From assembly GCF_003602275.1 (NCBI RefSeq), contig NZ_QZVT01000007.1, positions 1 through 64,000 of the forward strand: a stretch of DNA of 64,000 nucleotides, given 5' to 3'. Shown here one piece after another: positions 8,560 to 16,619 of this stretch; position 1 is the stretch's first letter; each line of letters starts with the position of its first letter. The notes below the pieces were generated by a model. It worked only from the letters and a program-made list of their open reading frames with translations, did not search any database and was not told where the DNA came from. This stretch comes from Arthrobacter cheniae (GTDB lineage Bacteria; Actinomycetota; Actinomycetes; Actinomycetales; Micrococcaceae). The position numbers and the translations under genes were made by a program.

Positions 8560-9080
8560 CTCATGCCCCGGTCCGCATCGAACAGCCCGCGTACACCCAT
8601 TCACTTCGGCGACATTTTGCCGACCTGCGAGACGGCACCCATGGTGGCGCCGTCACGAGGCGGGACAAGGAAGAGCTCTTCTTCGAAGCAGTGGATTTAC
8701 TCCGCCCCTACGCACTACAGGTCCTTAAGGAGATGAACGAAGCAATGCTCCTCGGACAAGGGATCGTGAAGGACTCTGGCACCGCGCAGACGCTAGATGG
8801 GCCACTTCGCTCCTGGACACTGTCATGGGAGGAGCAAAGGTCCCTCGCCCTTCCGCCAGTGAGCCTGCATGCCTACTACGGGCGAGGTTTCCATCACCCG
8901 CACTTGCGCGGGGGCACAGTGCGGGAGTGGCCTATGAATGTCTTCACCGCCCAGCACGCTGCGGAAGAGGTACCGCTCCTGCGATCTATAGCCTCCGCGG
9001 ACCTCCACAATCTCGTCTTCATGGCCGATTTCACCATCGTGCCCGCCTGCGCCCCCGGCACAACCTATCCGACGCGATGA
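8556..9080 (+). CDS. Unrecognised 174-aa protein of the divergent cluster
   Basis: I do not recognise this family. The protein is soluble, with no signal peptide or membrane segment, and is rich in His and aromatic residues in its second half, including YYGRGFHHPHLRGG near 109-122 and a later Trp/His segment. Its reality is supported by tight packing: its ATG overlaps the hydrolase stop (ATGA) and its own stop overlaps the ATG of the monooxygenase (ATGA). It could be a small cyclase, isomerase or partner of the monooxygenase, but nothing in the sequence decides this. Confidence 0.75.
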   Translation: MTHAPVRIEQPAYTHSLRRHFADLRDGTHGGAVTRRDKEELFFEAVDLLRPYALQVLKEMNEAMLLGQGIVKDSGTAQTLDGPLRSWTLSWEEQRSLALPPVSLHAYYGRGFHHPHLRGGTVREWPMNVFTAQHAAEEVPLLRSIASADLHNLVFMADFTIVPACAPGTTYPTR

Positions 9081-10072
9081 GGCTTTCCGTCCTCGACCAA
9101 TCCCCCGTAGCGGCGGGCCTCCGTCCGGCCGAAGCCCTCAGGGAGACCATCAGGCTCGCACGAGCGACCGAGGCAATGGGCTATCACCGATTCTGGGTTG
9201 CTGAACACCACGCCTCGCCTGGCTTCGCTGGAACAACTCCTGAGCTGCTTGCCATGGCCGTTCTCGACGCCACTGGTCGCATGCGAGTCGGGACGGGCGG
9301 CGTCCTACTGGCACAGCACGATCCACGGCGGATCAGCGAATCATTTGATATCCTTGCGGCACTTCATCCCGGCCGTGTCGACCTCGGCGTCGGTCGGGCG
9401 GGCACTGCCGACCCCGACATGTTCACCGACAAGCTCGTACAGCTACACAAGAGCCTGCATCTAATGCCCGACGACGAGAGCCGTACCGACTTGAACTTCT
9501 GGCTCCTCGGCGCAGGGAGAGGATCCGCTCCTCTGGCCGCCACCCTCGGCGCAGGCTACGCACATGCCCACTTCCTGAACGCGACAAGTGGCCGGCCTGC
9601 AATCCTGCAGTATGCATCCACTTTCGCCCCAACGAATCACCGTGCACACCCAGAAGGGCTGGGAGCCGTTCGAGTGATCACCGCACCAACTTCCGACGAA
9701 GCAGATCGCCTTGCAGACTCTGTGCGGTTATGGCGCGCGCGCAAGGACCTTGGATTGGACCAACCATTCCCCAACTGCACCGACAGTGTGATCTCGGGCT
9801 GGTCTGAACAGGAACTGTCTCATCGTGCGGACCACGACCAGAGAATGATCGTTGGTGAACCAGTAACAGTCGTCAAACAGCTGAAGAGGTTGTCGAGACA
9901 AATGGGGGTGGACGAGTTGATGATTTCCACTCCGCTCCCCCGATTTGACGACCGAATTCGCTCCTTCGAGCTTATTGAGCAGGCCATGCACGAGGTATTC
10001 ACGTCAGGCATCGATAGTTATACCTCTAGCGGTCGCACAGCCCTGACGTCGGAGTCGACGAGCAATCTCTAG
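9077..10072 (+). CDS. Luciferase-like (LLM class) flavin-dependent monooxygenase
   Basis: This 331-aa protein has the bacterial-luciferase TIM-barrel pattern: an LSVLDQSPV start, YHRFWVAEHHASPGFAGTTPE, then RMRVGTGGVLL and the GRVDLGVGRAGTAD phosphate-binding region. It fits the MsnO8-like subgroup that uses reduced FMN or F420. The ATG overlaps the upstream stop by 4 bases. It is the last gene of the rightward arm and probably hydroxylates or Baeyer-Villiger-oxidises an intermediate; the substrate is unknown. The C-terminal 20 residues are Ser/Thr-rich and look like an unstructured tail. Confidence 0.87.
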   Translation: MRLSVLDQSPVAAGLRPAEALRETIRLARATEAMGYHRFWVAEHHASPGFAGTTPELLAMAVLDATGRMRVGTGGVLLAQHDPRRISESFDILAALHPGRVDLGVGRAGTADPDMFTDKLVQLHKSLHLMPDDESRTDLNFWLLGAGRGSAPLAATLGAGYAHAHFLNATSGRPAILQYASTFAPTNHRAHPEGLGAVRVITAPTSDEADRLADSVRLWRARKDLGLDQPFPNCTDSVISGWSEQELSHRADHDQRMIVGEPVTVVKQLKRLSRQMGVDELMISTPLPRFDDRIRSFELIEQAMHEVFTSGIDSYTSSGRTALTSESTSNL

Positions 10073-10336
10073 CCAGCTCTGGGGGCTAGCGACGTCCCAC
10101 TAGAGGCTAGTCGAACGTCAGGATGACCGAAGGGTTGGACACATACCCTTGGCTCTAGGTCGTGTTTCGGTCGTTCAATCATCCTTCTACCCTGCTGGTG
10201 GTACTCCCGTACACCCAAAGACGCCCATAATTTATTGCAATGACTCTGCCGCGGTAAGACGCAGCGCTTGGACTGAAGGTCCGCTACGCCCTACGGTCGT
10301 CTAGAGCTGGGATCGAGTCGGGCCCAAGCCGCGTCG

Positions 10337-10969
10337 CTAGCGCGATTGCTCTGCGGTAAGCACCTGGTACTGGGGGTTGCCGGCGAGGAATGAGTACGCC
10401 ATGGCGCATCTCGGTACGAGGCGCAGACGCCGCTTGTGGGCGTTGAGAACCACGTGGCGCATCAGCGTCGCGTCGACGCCCTGGCCGCGTAAATCTAGTT
10501 GCTCCGCACCGTCGAAAAGAACGACTCGTCCGCCGTCCATCGTGTACCTCACATATGCGGCAAGAGCGCCGTCGACGAACAGCTCGAACCGGCTGTTCAG
10601 GGCGTTATTGCGGAACGCTTCTCGAGTCTTGGCTTGGCCCTGGGTCTGGGTGCCGCGTTCGGTGGCCTGACGCGCCCGGTGCTCGAGTTCTTCGACGAGC
10701 ATCTCGTAGTGGTCCACAGCACCGTAGGGCGGGTAACTGGAATCCAGGAGCCTGTACGCCTGGTTCACCATGACCCGCAGCTGCCTGGTCGGCAGTTCTT
10801 CGAGGTCATCGGCGGACAGCTGCTCATCGAGCACTGCGGTGTCAGGCTCATGCGTTTGGGCTGCGTTGCCGGCGGTTAAGGAGAGCACGTCGTCGAGCAG
10901 GGCATCCGATACATCGGGTGTTGAGGTGAGGATGGGGGCGATCTGGCCTGGGTGCAAGAAATGCATCAT
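10337..10969 (-). CDS. YjdJ-type GNAT-like protein with an N-terminal extension
   Basis: In this 210-aa protein, residues about 122-205 resemble the small YjdJ-type GNAT domain (PF14542): NSRFELFVDGALAAYVRYT, then a short RGQGVDATLM in the acetyl-CoA loop position, then RLRLVPRCAMAYSFL. The first 120 residues are an unassigned, mostly acidic, helical region. Such domains bind acetyl-CoA, and their targets are poorly known. Two adjacent ATGs (10969 and 10966) follow AGGAGT; the second has better spacing. The 264-bp stretch before it (10073-10336) holds no gene I can support, only an imperfect direct repeat around GGCTAGCGACGTC. Confidence 0.7.
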   Translation of the reverse strand: MMHFLHPGQIAPILTSTPDVSDALLDDVLSLTAGNAAQTHEPDTAVLDEQLSADDLEELPTRQLRVMVNQAYRLLDSSYPPYGAVDHYEMLVEELEHRARQATERGTQTQGQAKTREAFRNNALNSRFELFVDGALAAYVRYTMDGGRVVLFDGAEQLDLRGQGVDATLMRHVVLNAHKRRLRLVPRCAMAYSFLAGNPQYQVLTAEQSR

Positions 10970-11072
10970 TGCGACTCCTGTGCTTGTCAGAAACCACGGC
11001 CTTTGGCTGGACCCCGGTCTGCTGAATGGTATCGAGGACGCGTCAAGATAACAAAGTCAGCGAGCTTAGGGT

Positions 11073-11966
11073 TCAGACCCAGATCTCCATCTGAACCTGC
11101 GCGGCGAGCCGCCGGAGGACCTGCATATCGTCGTCGCTGAAGGCACGGGGCTGGTCGTCCATGAGGCACAGAGTCCCGATACGCCACCCACCGGAAGTGC
11201 AGACCGGATGGCCGGCGTAGAAGCGGACTTGTGGGCCCCCGGTAACGAGGGGATGATCTCGCCAATCCGGATGGACGCTGGCGTCATTGATGACCAGGGT
11301 TCGGTCGTATTTGATCGTCGTCCCGCAGAGGGAAAGGTCCCGCGGCATGTCCTCACCGAGGGGCCCGGTGACGGACTTGATGATCTGGGCGTCCTCGGTG
11401 ATCAGGGCGATGGAGGCCGAGCTGATCCCGAAGTGGTCCCTCGCTTGCCGGGTGAGCCTGTCGAAGCGCTCCTCAGCCCCGGTCTCGAGCAACCCCGACT
11501 CGTGCAACGCCTGAAGGCGCCGGAACTCGGTCTCATCCAGATCAGGGTCTTCGGCCGCTGCAGCAGCTTCCAGGGAGGCAGGAACGTTCTTGCTCGTGTC
11601 GGTCATCGCGCTGGCGGTGAGGTCCCCAGCCGGCGGGGCCGTGAAGTCGAATTCCTCGGGCGAGATGACCAGGGTGCGCAGGTAGTCGCTGTACCCGGAG
11701 GACGTTGTGGCGTCGTGGTTGCTGTAGTGGGCTCCGTCGACCATGGAACCGGTGCTGTCCAGCAATTCGTTGATGGCGTGGGCGAGCAAGTCGCGGTCCT
11801 GCACGGGAAGCATCGTGACTCCAGCGAGGTACCCCTCGATCTCGATCTCATCCGCATTTCCATCCAGGGCGAAGTACGACAGGAAGATGTCGATGTCGCC
11901 CAGATCGGCTGCACGCACGGTTTGGATCGCGCTCCACTGCTGCACGTATTCACTCAGCACGTCCAT
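11073..11966 (-). CDS. GAF-domain sensor protein with a HalX/ANTAR-like partner-type N-terminus unassigned
   Basis: In this 297-aa protein, residues about 145-297 form a GAF domain of the common stand-alone type: RRLQALHESGLLETG, ERFDRLTRQARDHFGI, PRDLSLCGTTI, and a final GTLCLMDDQPRAFS. These bind small ligands or haem and usually regulate an output module, which is absent here. Residues 1-130 are acidic and unrecognised. The GGAGGT before the ATG at 11966 abuts the start codon, so true initiation may differ or be inefficient. The gene stands alone between the GNAT-like gene and the TetR gene. Confidence 0.75.
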   Translation of the reverse strand: MDVLSEYVQQWSAIQTVRAADLGDIDIFLSYFALDGNADEIEIEGYLAGVTMLPVQDRDLLAHAINELLDSTGSMVDGAHYSNHDATTSSGYSDYLRTLVISPEEFDFTAPPAGDLTASAMTDTSKNVPASLEAAAAAEDPDLDETEFRRLQALHESGLLETGAEERFDRLTRQARDHFGISSASIALITEDAQIIKSVTGPLGEDMPRDLSLCGTTIKYDRTLVINDASVHPDWRDHPLVTGGPQVRFYAGHPVCTSGGWRIGTLCLMDDQPRAFSDDDMQVLRRLAAQVQMEIWV

Positions 11967-12134
11967 ACCTCCACAGACTCATTCGCCCATCGACCTTAAG
12001 GCCGGGCCGCGGGCCAGTGTTCTCAAATCCCATCACGTTCCAACCCCTCTGCGCCAGGTGCGAGGGAACAGATGCGTGAGGTAGACACCCGGCCTCGGAT
12101 GGCTGCACTGCTCGTCGCAGCCACACTCCCCGAC

Positions 12135-12719
12135 TCATAGGGCAGGCGTGTGCAGGGAGATGAGCATTTCGCCGAGCGTCCTGATCCTGGCGGCGCTATC
12201 CGGGTCGATGCCAACGCCGGAAACGATGGCCCCCTGCAGGATGACCAGCCAGCAGTACGCGAAATCATCAGGGTCAGTGAGGCCCATGAGGGTCGCGGCG
12301 TCCCTGACATTGGTCCGGGTTTCCTCGATATATGCGAGGCTCGCCGCACCAAGCGGCTGTCCCGGGCCGTTCTCGAGCAGCGCCCTGATGTAGGGGCACC
12401 CGGTGAAGCCCGGGGTGTGGAACCACTCGTCGAAGATCTCGAAGATCGCCATCAACTGATCCCGCGGCGTATCCGCCCGGCGTTGGGACTCCGCAGTGAG
12501 GTAGCCGACCGTGAACACGCTTTCACGTCGCTCGAAGAAGGCCAGGACGAGGTCGTCCTTGGACGGGAAGTGACTGTAGAACGAGGCCTTGGCAACGCCA
12601 GCGGCAGCGATGATCTCGTTGACACCGACCGCCCGGACCCCCCGAGCTAAAAACAGGTCATAGGAACTGGTCAGGATGCGCTCTCGCGCACCAGTCTGGG
12701 CTTGCACTGCTGTCTCCAT
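12135..12719 (-). CDS. TetR/AcrR family transcriptional regulator
   Basis: This 194-aa regulator has an N-terminal TetR helix-turn-helix (ILTSSYDLFLARGVRAVGV, then AGVAKASFYSHFPSKDDL) and a ligand domain with the FTGCPYIRALLENGP block seen in a common subgroup. The ATG at 12719 has a GGAG ribosome site. A perfect 14-bp palindrome lies 43 bases upstream, in its own promoter region, suggesting autorepression. No efflux pump or enzyme sits beside it in a divergent position; the nearest rightward gene is the nuclease at 13112. Confidence 0.9.
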   Translation of the reverse strand: METAVQAQTGARERILTSSYDLFLARGVRAVGVNEIIAAAGVAKASFYSHFPSKDDLVLAFFERRESVFTVGYLTAESQRRADTPRDQLMAIFEIFDEWFHTPGFTGCPYIRALLENGPGQPLGAASLAYIEETRTNVRDAATLMGLTDPDDFAYCWLVILQGAIVSGVGIDPDSAARIRTLGEMLISLHTPAL

Positions 12720-12761
12720 GGAACTCCTCGCAGGCGATATTCATAACCCAGCTTAGGGTAG

Positions 12762-12775
12762 ACAGACCGGTCTGT
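12762..12775. promoter_or_regulatory. TetR-type operator palindrome
   Basis: ACAGACCGGTCTGT is a perfect 14-bp palindrome of the classic TetR-family operator form. It lies just upstream of the TetR start at 12719, so it should overlap that gene's promoter. It may also control rightward transcription towards the nuclease gene. Confidence 0.75.
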
Positions 12776-12822
12776 ATGTGGAATAAGCTCGGCACCCTGA
12801 TTGTTCCCCCAACAGTCAGCCA

Positions 12823-12850
12823 GCGAAGAAGGGATTGAACCCTGCTTCGC
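12823..12850. terminator. Hairpin between the TetR gene and the nuclease gene
   Basis: Arms 12823-12833 and 12840-12850 pair at 10 of 11 positions around a 6-base loop. There is no T-run. It lies in the 392-bp space between the TetR start and the nuclease start and could be an attenuator or an RNA element in the nuclease leader. The rest of this space, apart from the TetR operator, holds no supported gene. Confidence 0.4.
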
Positions 12851-13111
12851 GGCGCCGGCACCAACGGCCTGCCTCTGGGCGGACCCACGTGCCGGCGCCA
12901 CCTACTTGCCTATCGAGGCAACTTCTCGATGGTGGCTTGCGGAGGATGGAGCGCACACCCATGTCGACATCTGCCCCACACTCACGATTCGAGCTCCAAC
13001 CCTTTCAGAACAATGTGCTCCTTGAACGGCAGCGGCGCCGCACTAACAGCCGGGCCGGTCAGGGTGCACGGGTTCATTGGGCTGTCATCTGATGCTGGTA
13101 CCGTCGCCCCG

Positions 13112-14014
13112 ATGGATGCTCTTCTACCTGAACAACACACTGCCGTCGCCGCTGACCTCTCCGGCCGGTCCGGCTTCGACGAGCAGTTCCTGGGCGAGCA
13201 TGTGCCCGTACCGTCGCTGGACGGCATTGAGACGGTCCTACTCCCGTACACCCACTTCTCGGTCCTGATGCGCCCCGACAAGCGCCTGGCCGCCGTCACA
13301 GCCCTTGGGATCGATGGTGCGAAGCTCATGGGCCTGGACCGGGACGGCATCGACTGGAGACTGGATCCACGGTTGCCCGAGGACCAGCAGACCGGGGAAC
13401 GGGTCTACGCACGCAACGACATCGACCGCGGCCACCTGCTACGCCGTGCCTCAGCCGTCTGGGGTGACACCCGCGACGAGGCCGCGCAAGCGAACGAAAA
13501 CACCTTCTACTACACGAACGCCGCACCGCAGGCGGCGAAGTTCAACCAGGGCCTGGATCTCTGGCTGGGCCTGGAATCGTATCTGGTGGAGAATGCCGCG
13601 GACAACGGCTGTCGGCTGATCGTCTTCACCGGCCCCATCTTCAGCGACATCGACCCCGTGTACCGCGGCGTGGAAATCCCGCTGAAATTCTTCAAGGTCG
13701 CCGTGTTCCTCCTGGCAGGCTCCCTGGCCGCGACCGGCTACGTGGTGGACCAAACACCTCAGCTGACAGACCTGCCGGACGTACCGCAACCAGGAGCAAT
13801 CGATGATGGAGATGCTCCCCCGCTCGGGCCGTTCAGGACGTTCCAGGTGCCCATCGGGGACATCGCCGAACTGACCGGACTGGAATTGTCGCAACTGATC
13901 GCGGTGGACCGCATGCCGATTGCCTCCGCGCTGCGCAGCGCCTCGATAACCTCTGCCTGGCGCGAACTCATCAGCCCGGAGTGCCTGGACCTGGACTTCG
14001 AGCTCAAGGACTAA
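13112..14014 (+). CDS. DNA/RNA non-specific endonuclease (NUC1 family)
   Basis: This 300-aa protein is of the Serratia nuclease/NUC1 family (PF01223). The signature DRGH is present (DIDRGHLLRR, catalytic H108), followed by the Mg-binding Asn region (NTFYYTNAAPQ, N136) and the FTGPIF strand. Such enzymes cut DNA and RNA without sequence preference. No signal peptide is visible at the chosen ATG (13112); the frame is open upstream to 12929, but that part lacks coding character. The ribosome site is weak. A small Rv0909-type gene follows 101 bases on. Role could be toxin, scavenging or DNA degradation. Confidence 0.85.
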   Translation: MDALLPEQHTAVAADLSGRSGFDEQFLGEHVPVPSLDGIETVLLPYTHFSVLMRPDKRLAAVTALGIDGAKLMGLDRDGIDWRLDPRLPEDQQTGERVYARNDIDRGHLLRRASAVWGDTRDEAAQANENTFYYTNAAPQAAKFNQGLDLWLGLESYLVENAADNGCRLIVFTGPIFSDIDPVYRGVEIPLKFFKVAVFLLAGSLAATGYVVDQTPQLTDLPDVPQPGAIDDGDAPPLGPFRTFQVPIGDIAELTGLELSQLIAVDRMPIASALRSASITSAWRELISPECLDLDFELKD

Positions 14015-14115
14015 GCAGGACGGTCCGAGGGTTCTCATACTTCCTTCATCACGCCCACCTATGCTGGATCGCTCAGGAGACGAGCAGCGTCTTCCTCAAC
14101 CGATAGGAGTCACAC

Positions 14116-14367
14116 ATGGGCTTGTTCAGTGGACGAAGCAGGGGCGCCCTCGCGGCGAAGGCCATCAGCCTGATCCGCAACAATCCGGGCAAGGTGATGA
14201 ACGGCATCGTCAAGGCTGGTGACTTCGCCAACAAGAGAACTCACGGGAAGTACTCGCACCAGATCACCGGAGTCCAGTCGAAAGCGGCCAAGGCTATCGA
14301 CAGTGTCGCCAGGAAGAACGGCCCCGGTGGCACCAGCAGTATCGATCCGACCTACCGTCCCAAGTAA
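14116..14367 (+). CDS. Rv0909/MT0933-like small protein (putative antitoxin family)
   Basis: This 83-aa basic protein starts MGLF and carries the family pattern VMNGIVKAGDFANKRTHGKYS followed by a helical QSKAAKAIDSVARK segment, as in the Rv0909/MT0933 family (PF14013). M. tuberculosis Rv0909 is annotated as the antitoxin of the Rv0909-Rv0910 pair; most homologues are untested. A good AGGAG precedes the ATG. The usual partner (an SRPBCC-like Rv0910) is not adjacent here; instead the non-specific nuclease lies directly upstream on the same strand. Confidence 0.72.
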   Translation: MGLFSGRSRGALAAKAISLIRNNPGKVMNGIVKAGDFANKRTHGKYSHQITGVQSKAAKAIDSVARKNGPGGTSSIDPTYRPK

Positions 14368-14658
14368 CACCAGTCGGACCTGCTCGTCGCGCCACCAGCG
14401 GTCGGTCTTGGCTGAATCAGGATCGAAGCCTCATTCAGCGTCTTTGGCATCGGCGAAGCCTTCCTTCTCCTCCATCGTCAGCTGGGTCGCCCGGCCGGCC
14501 CGCCGTGTGCGTCGCTGCGCCGGCACTCGGTTGGTGCTGGCGGCGGACAGTTCCGTGTGGTCCTGGGAGCCATTTATTTGATGAACCTTGGGTCGGATGA
14601 CAATCGACTCTGTTCCCCTCTGGCGACGCCACTGCACCGGACCTGTACCGTTCGATGA

Positions 14659-15246
14659 GTGAAAAAGAGTCGAATGAAGAGGATCGACCGGGTGCTTCGG
14701 CAGTCGATGTCCGACGCCACCCCTGTCGCCATACGCCGATCAGTTGAACGGCACGAGACCCAGCAGGGCGTCGTCCTTGCACTGAGCGACGAGTGGGCGC
14801 TCTTTGCCAACCTCAACGATGCCGTCATACTCGACGGCTACGACGTCGTTCGCCGGGCAGAGATCATCCGTGCCTGGCACAAGCCACTCTTCGCCGACTA
14901 CCTGACCCGCCACAACGTGTGGCCGCCGACGGCGCCGCCAGGAATCGATCTGACCGATACCCGCACTGTCATCGTGTCGACCTCCGTGTCGACCGTGGCC
15001 TCCATTGCCTGCGAGGAGAAGCATCCCCAGAAGCTGCTGATCGGCTTCGTCGCTCAGTGGCGGAAGAAGAGTCTGTGGCTGCGCACGATCGACACCGACT
15101 GCCAGTGGGAGGACTTCGATGTGAAGCTTCGTCTGAAGGACATCACCCAGGTCAGTTTCGGCAGCGCGTACGAGAGAGCCGTCCTCGAGGTGGCCGGCCC
15201 GTTCAAGTCCCGGAATTCCGAGGGTGCATTTCCCGCGGGTGCCTGA
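14659..15246 (+). CDS. Hypothetical 195-aa protein
   Basis: I do not recognise this protein. It is soluble and basic at the N-terminus, with an alternating strand pattern that suggests an Sm-like or beta-barrel regulator core (GVVLALSDEWALFANLNDAVILDGYDV is broken by two turns). The later KLLIGFVAQWRKKSLWLRTI and a DITQVSFG segment are similar to small proteins that follow this plan in actinobacteria. A GTG at 14659 and an ATG at 14674 are both possible; neither has a strong ribosome site. The 288 bases before it hold no supported gene. Confidence 0.6.
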   Translation: MKKSRMKRIDRVLRQSMSDATPVAIRRSVERHETQQGVVLALSDEWALFANLNDAVILDGYDVVRRAEIIRAWHKPLFADYLTRHNVWPPTAPPGIDLTDTRTVIVSTSVSTVASIACEEKHPQKLLIGFVAQWRKKSLWLRTIDTDCQWEDFDVKLRLKDITQVSFGSAYERAVLEVAGPFKSRNSEGAFPAGA

Positions 15247-15341
15247 TCAAGCTCCTCGCTTCGGGACATTCGTGCGGCTCTTCCCGACAAATGCGGACAA
15301 GCCGATCTGGCTTCTCGACAGCCCTGTCCCGCTAGCCGGCT

Positions 15342-15374
15342 CACGGTTCACGGTTCGCGGTTCACGGTTCACGG
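15342..15374. repeat. Heptanucleotide tandem repeat
   Basis: CACGGTT is repeated about 4.7 times in 33 bp, with one changed base in the third unit. It lies between the hypothetical gene ending at 15246 and the small zinc protein ending at 15476, in non-coding sequence. Confidence 0.8.
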
Positions 15375-15475
15375 CAGAACGTCGTAGACAGATCAGGACC
15401 GGATGCGACGAAGGAACAGCCTGGCCTATTTTGGCTGGAGCGAAGCGAGAGGACCACTCAGAGCGCGGACGGTGA

Positions 15476-15628
15476 CTAGGCTCGGTGGGCGTGTACGGGG
15501 CAGTAGTAGCGGCCGACGTCGACGGTAATCGTCCGGTACACCCAGCCCTTGGGTAGGGGCTGACCCTCATCAAGAAGTTTGGTGGTGGCGCGGCAGATAC
15601 AGCACTGCGCCAGGGCGGGCCTATCCAC
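15476..15628 (-). CDS. Small putative zinc-binding protein
   Basis: This roughly 50-aa protein has CCIC near the N-terminus and CPVH near the C-terminus, a likely zinc ribbon, with LPKGWVYRTITVDVGRYY between. The pattern GW...VDVGRYYCP is seen in small actinobacterial proteins of unknown role. I chose the GTG at 15628 because it overlaps the upstream gene's stop by 8 bases; the frame is open further up but would lie inside that gene. No strong ribosome site, as expected for coupled translation. Confidence 0.55.
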   Translation of the reverse strand: MDRPALAQCCICRATTKLLDEGQPLPKGWVYRTITVDVGRYYCPVHAHRA

Positions 15629-15959
15629 GCTCTGGTATGGGCTGGTCGAGGCGTACCCGGACTTCACGCGAAGGCAGCTGCAGCACCGTCGCAATCTCAT
15701 CCCAGGCCCCGCTCTCATTGCGGGCGAGTCTGACAGCGGCCACCATCTCGCGTTCCGCGCGCTCGAGCTTTACCTGGTGGCCCTCCAGGAGATCACGCCA
15801 TCCCTCGATGAGCCACCCCCGCCCAAACATGTCCTCGTCATCGGACAACTCAAAACAGTCACCAAGGAGCCGATAAGAGTTGAGCATCCTGGCCTCATCG
15901 GGCGTGAGGCCGTCGAAATCACCGGTGTCATTCGGGCCGGCGTAGGGCGGGTTCCTCAT
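15621..15959 (-). CDS. Hypothetical 112-aa protein, putative replication or DNA-binding helper
   Basis: This 112-aa acidic protein has an N-terminal LTPDEARMLNSYRLLGDCF helix, a central WLIEGWRDLL and a C-terminal ERAEREMVAAVRLARNESGAWDEIATVLQL, which looks like a helix-turn-helix of the kind that asks whether a sequence is read once per cell type; I cannot name the family. The ATG at 15959 has a strong GAGGAGT. The small zinc-binding gene follows with an 8-base overlap, so the two are likely co-translated. Confidence 0.6.
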   Translation of the reverse strand: MRNPPYAGPNDTGDFDGLTPDEARMLNSYRLLGDCFELSDDEDMFGRGWLIEGWRDLLEGHQVKLERAEREMVAAVRLARNESGAWDEIATVLQLPSREVRVRLDQPIPERG

Positions 15960-16069
15960 TGTGCGACTCCTCATGCTCCGATTGGCTGGAAAAGGTTCGC
16001 CCGGGGTACAACTATGGGGAAGGTCCGGCCGCCTACGTGTTTCCCCCATTCACGTAGTCCGCTGGGCCT

Positions 16070-16240
16070 TCACTCATCTGGGAAAGATCCTGCCGGTGGT
16101 GCCTTGTGGCCTTTACCGTACTTCTCTGCCAGCTCGGCCCGGCTGTAGGTCTGAACAGAGTCCTTCCACTTGGCTGGCGGCTGAAACTGTTGGATAAGCT
16201 CTCCGGCGGACAGCAACAAAAGATCCAACTCGGGTGACAA
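16070..16240 (-). CDS. Small 56-aa protein or gene fragment
   Basis: An open frame with clear protein character, including AKWKDSVQTYSRAELAEKYGKG and a PPAGSFPDE end, runs from a TTG at 16240 to TGA at 16070. A stop lies just upstream in frame and there is no ribosome site, so it may be the tail of a damaged gene rather than an intact one. A second weak open frame just upstream on the same strand, ending at 16277 (ending EQLIAITNRLGQTPA), may be a companion. Bases 16280-16619 otherwise show only the leader of the universal stress gene. Confidence 0.4.
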   Translation of the reverse strand: MSPELDLLLLSAGELIQQFQPPAKWKDSVQTYSRAELAEKYGKGHKAPPAGSFPDE

Positions 16241-16619
16241 TCATGAACGAGCCCGAGCTGTTGATCCTGGGCTTGATCAGGCCGGCGTTTGACCGAGGCG
16301 ATTGGTGATGGCGATCAACTGCTCGCGGAGAACCAGGCCGGCGACAGCTCCGGGGGTGACCCCACCGCGGAACACTCCTGATCTGAGGCACCACCGGTTG
16401 TTGTCCTGTTGACTAAGAGGTCCATCCTTACCTCCGCTCAACGTGCGCTCTAAGTGTGGTCTGGGTGCGGTCATCCTTGCGCTCGACAGCCCGCCGCACT
16501 ACCCGCCGGACAGTGCACTGAAGAGACAGGGCGCACACTAGGGGTACCTAGCTGTTATCGGACGCGGCACGCGAGAATCTCACTACGGCACCGCAGCAAC
16601 CCGACATAGGAGTATCACC

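Noticed and set aside
12823-12850. Possible tRNA 3' part (GGGATTGAACC-like T-arm) in the TetR-nuclease gap
   Set aside because: The stem does not give a 5-bp T-arm plus a 7-bp acceptor, and no D-arm or anticodon arm can be folded on either strand. It is better read as a plain hairpin.
14431-14637. 68-codon leftward frame between the Rv0909-like gene and the hypothetical gene
   Set aside because: No ribosome site, no pattern, and it ends within weakly structured sequence; not enough to call a gene.
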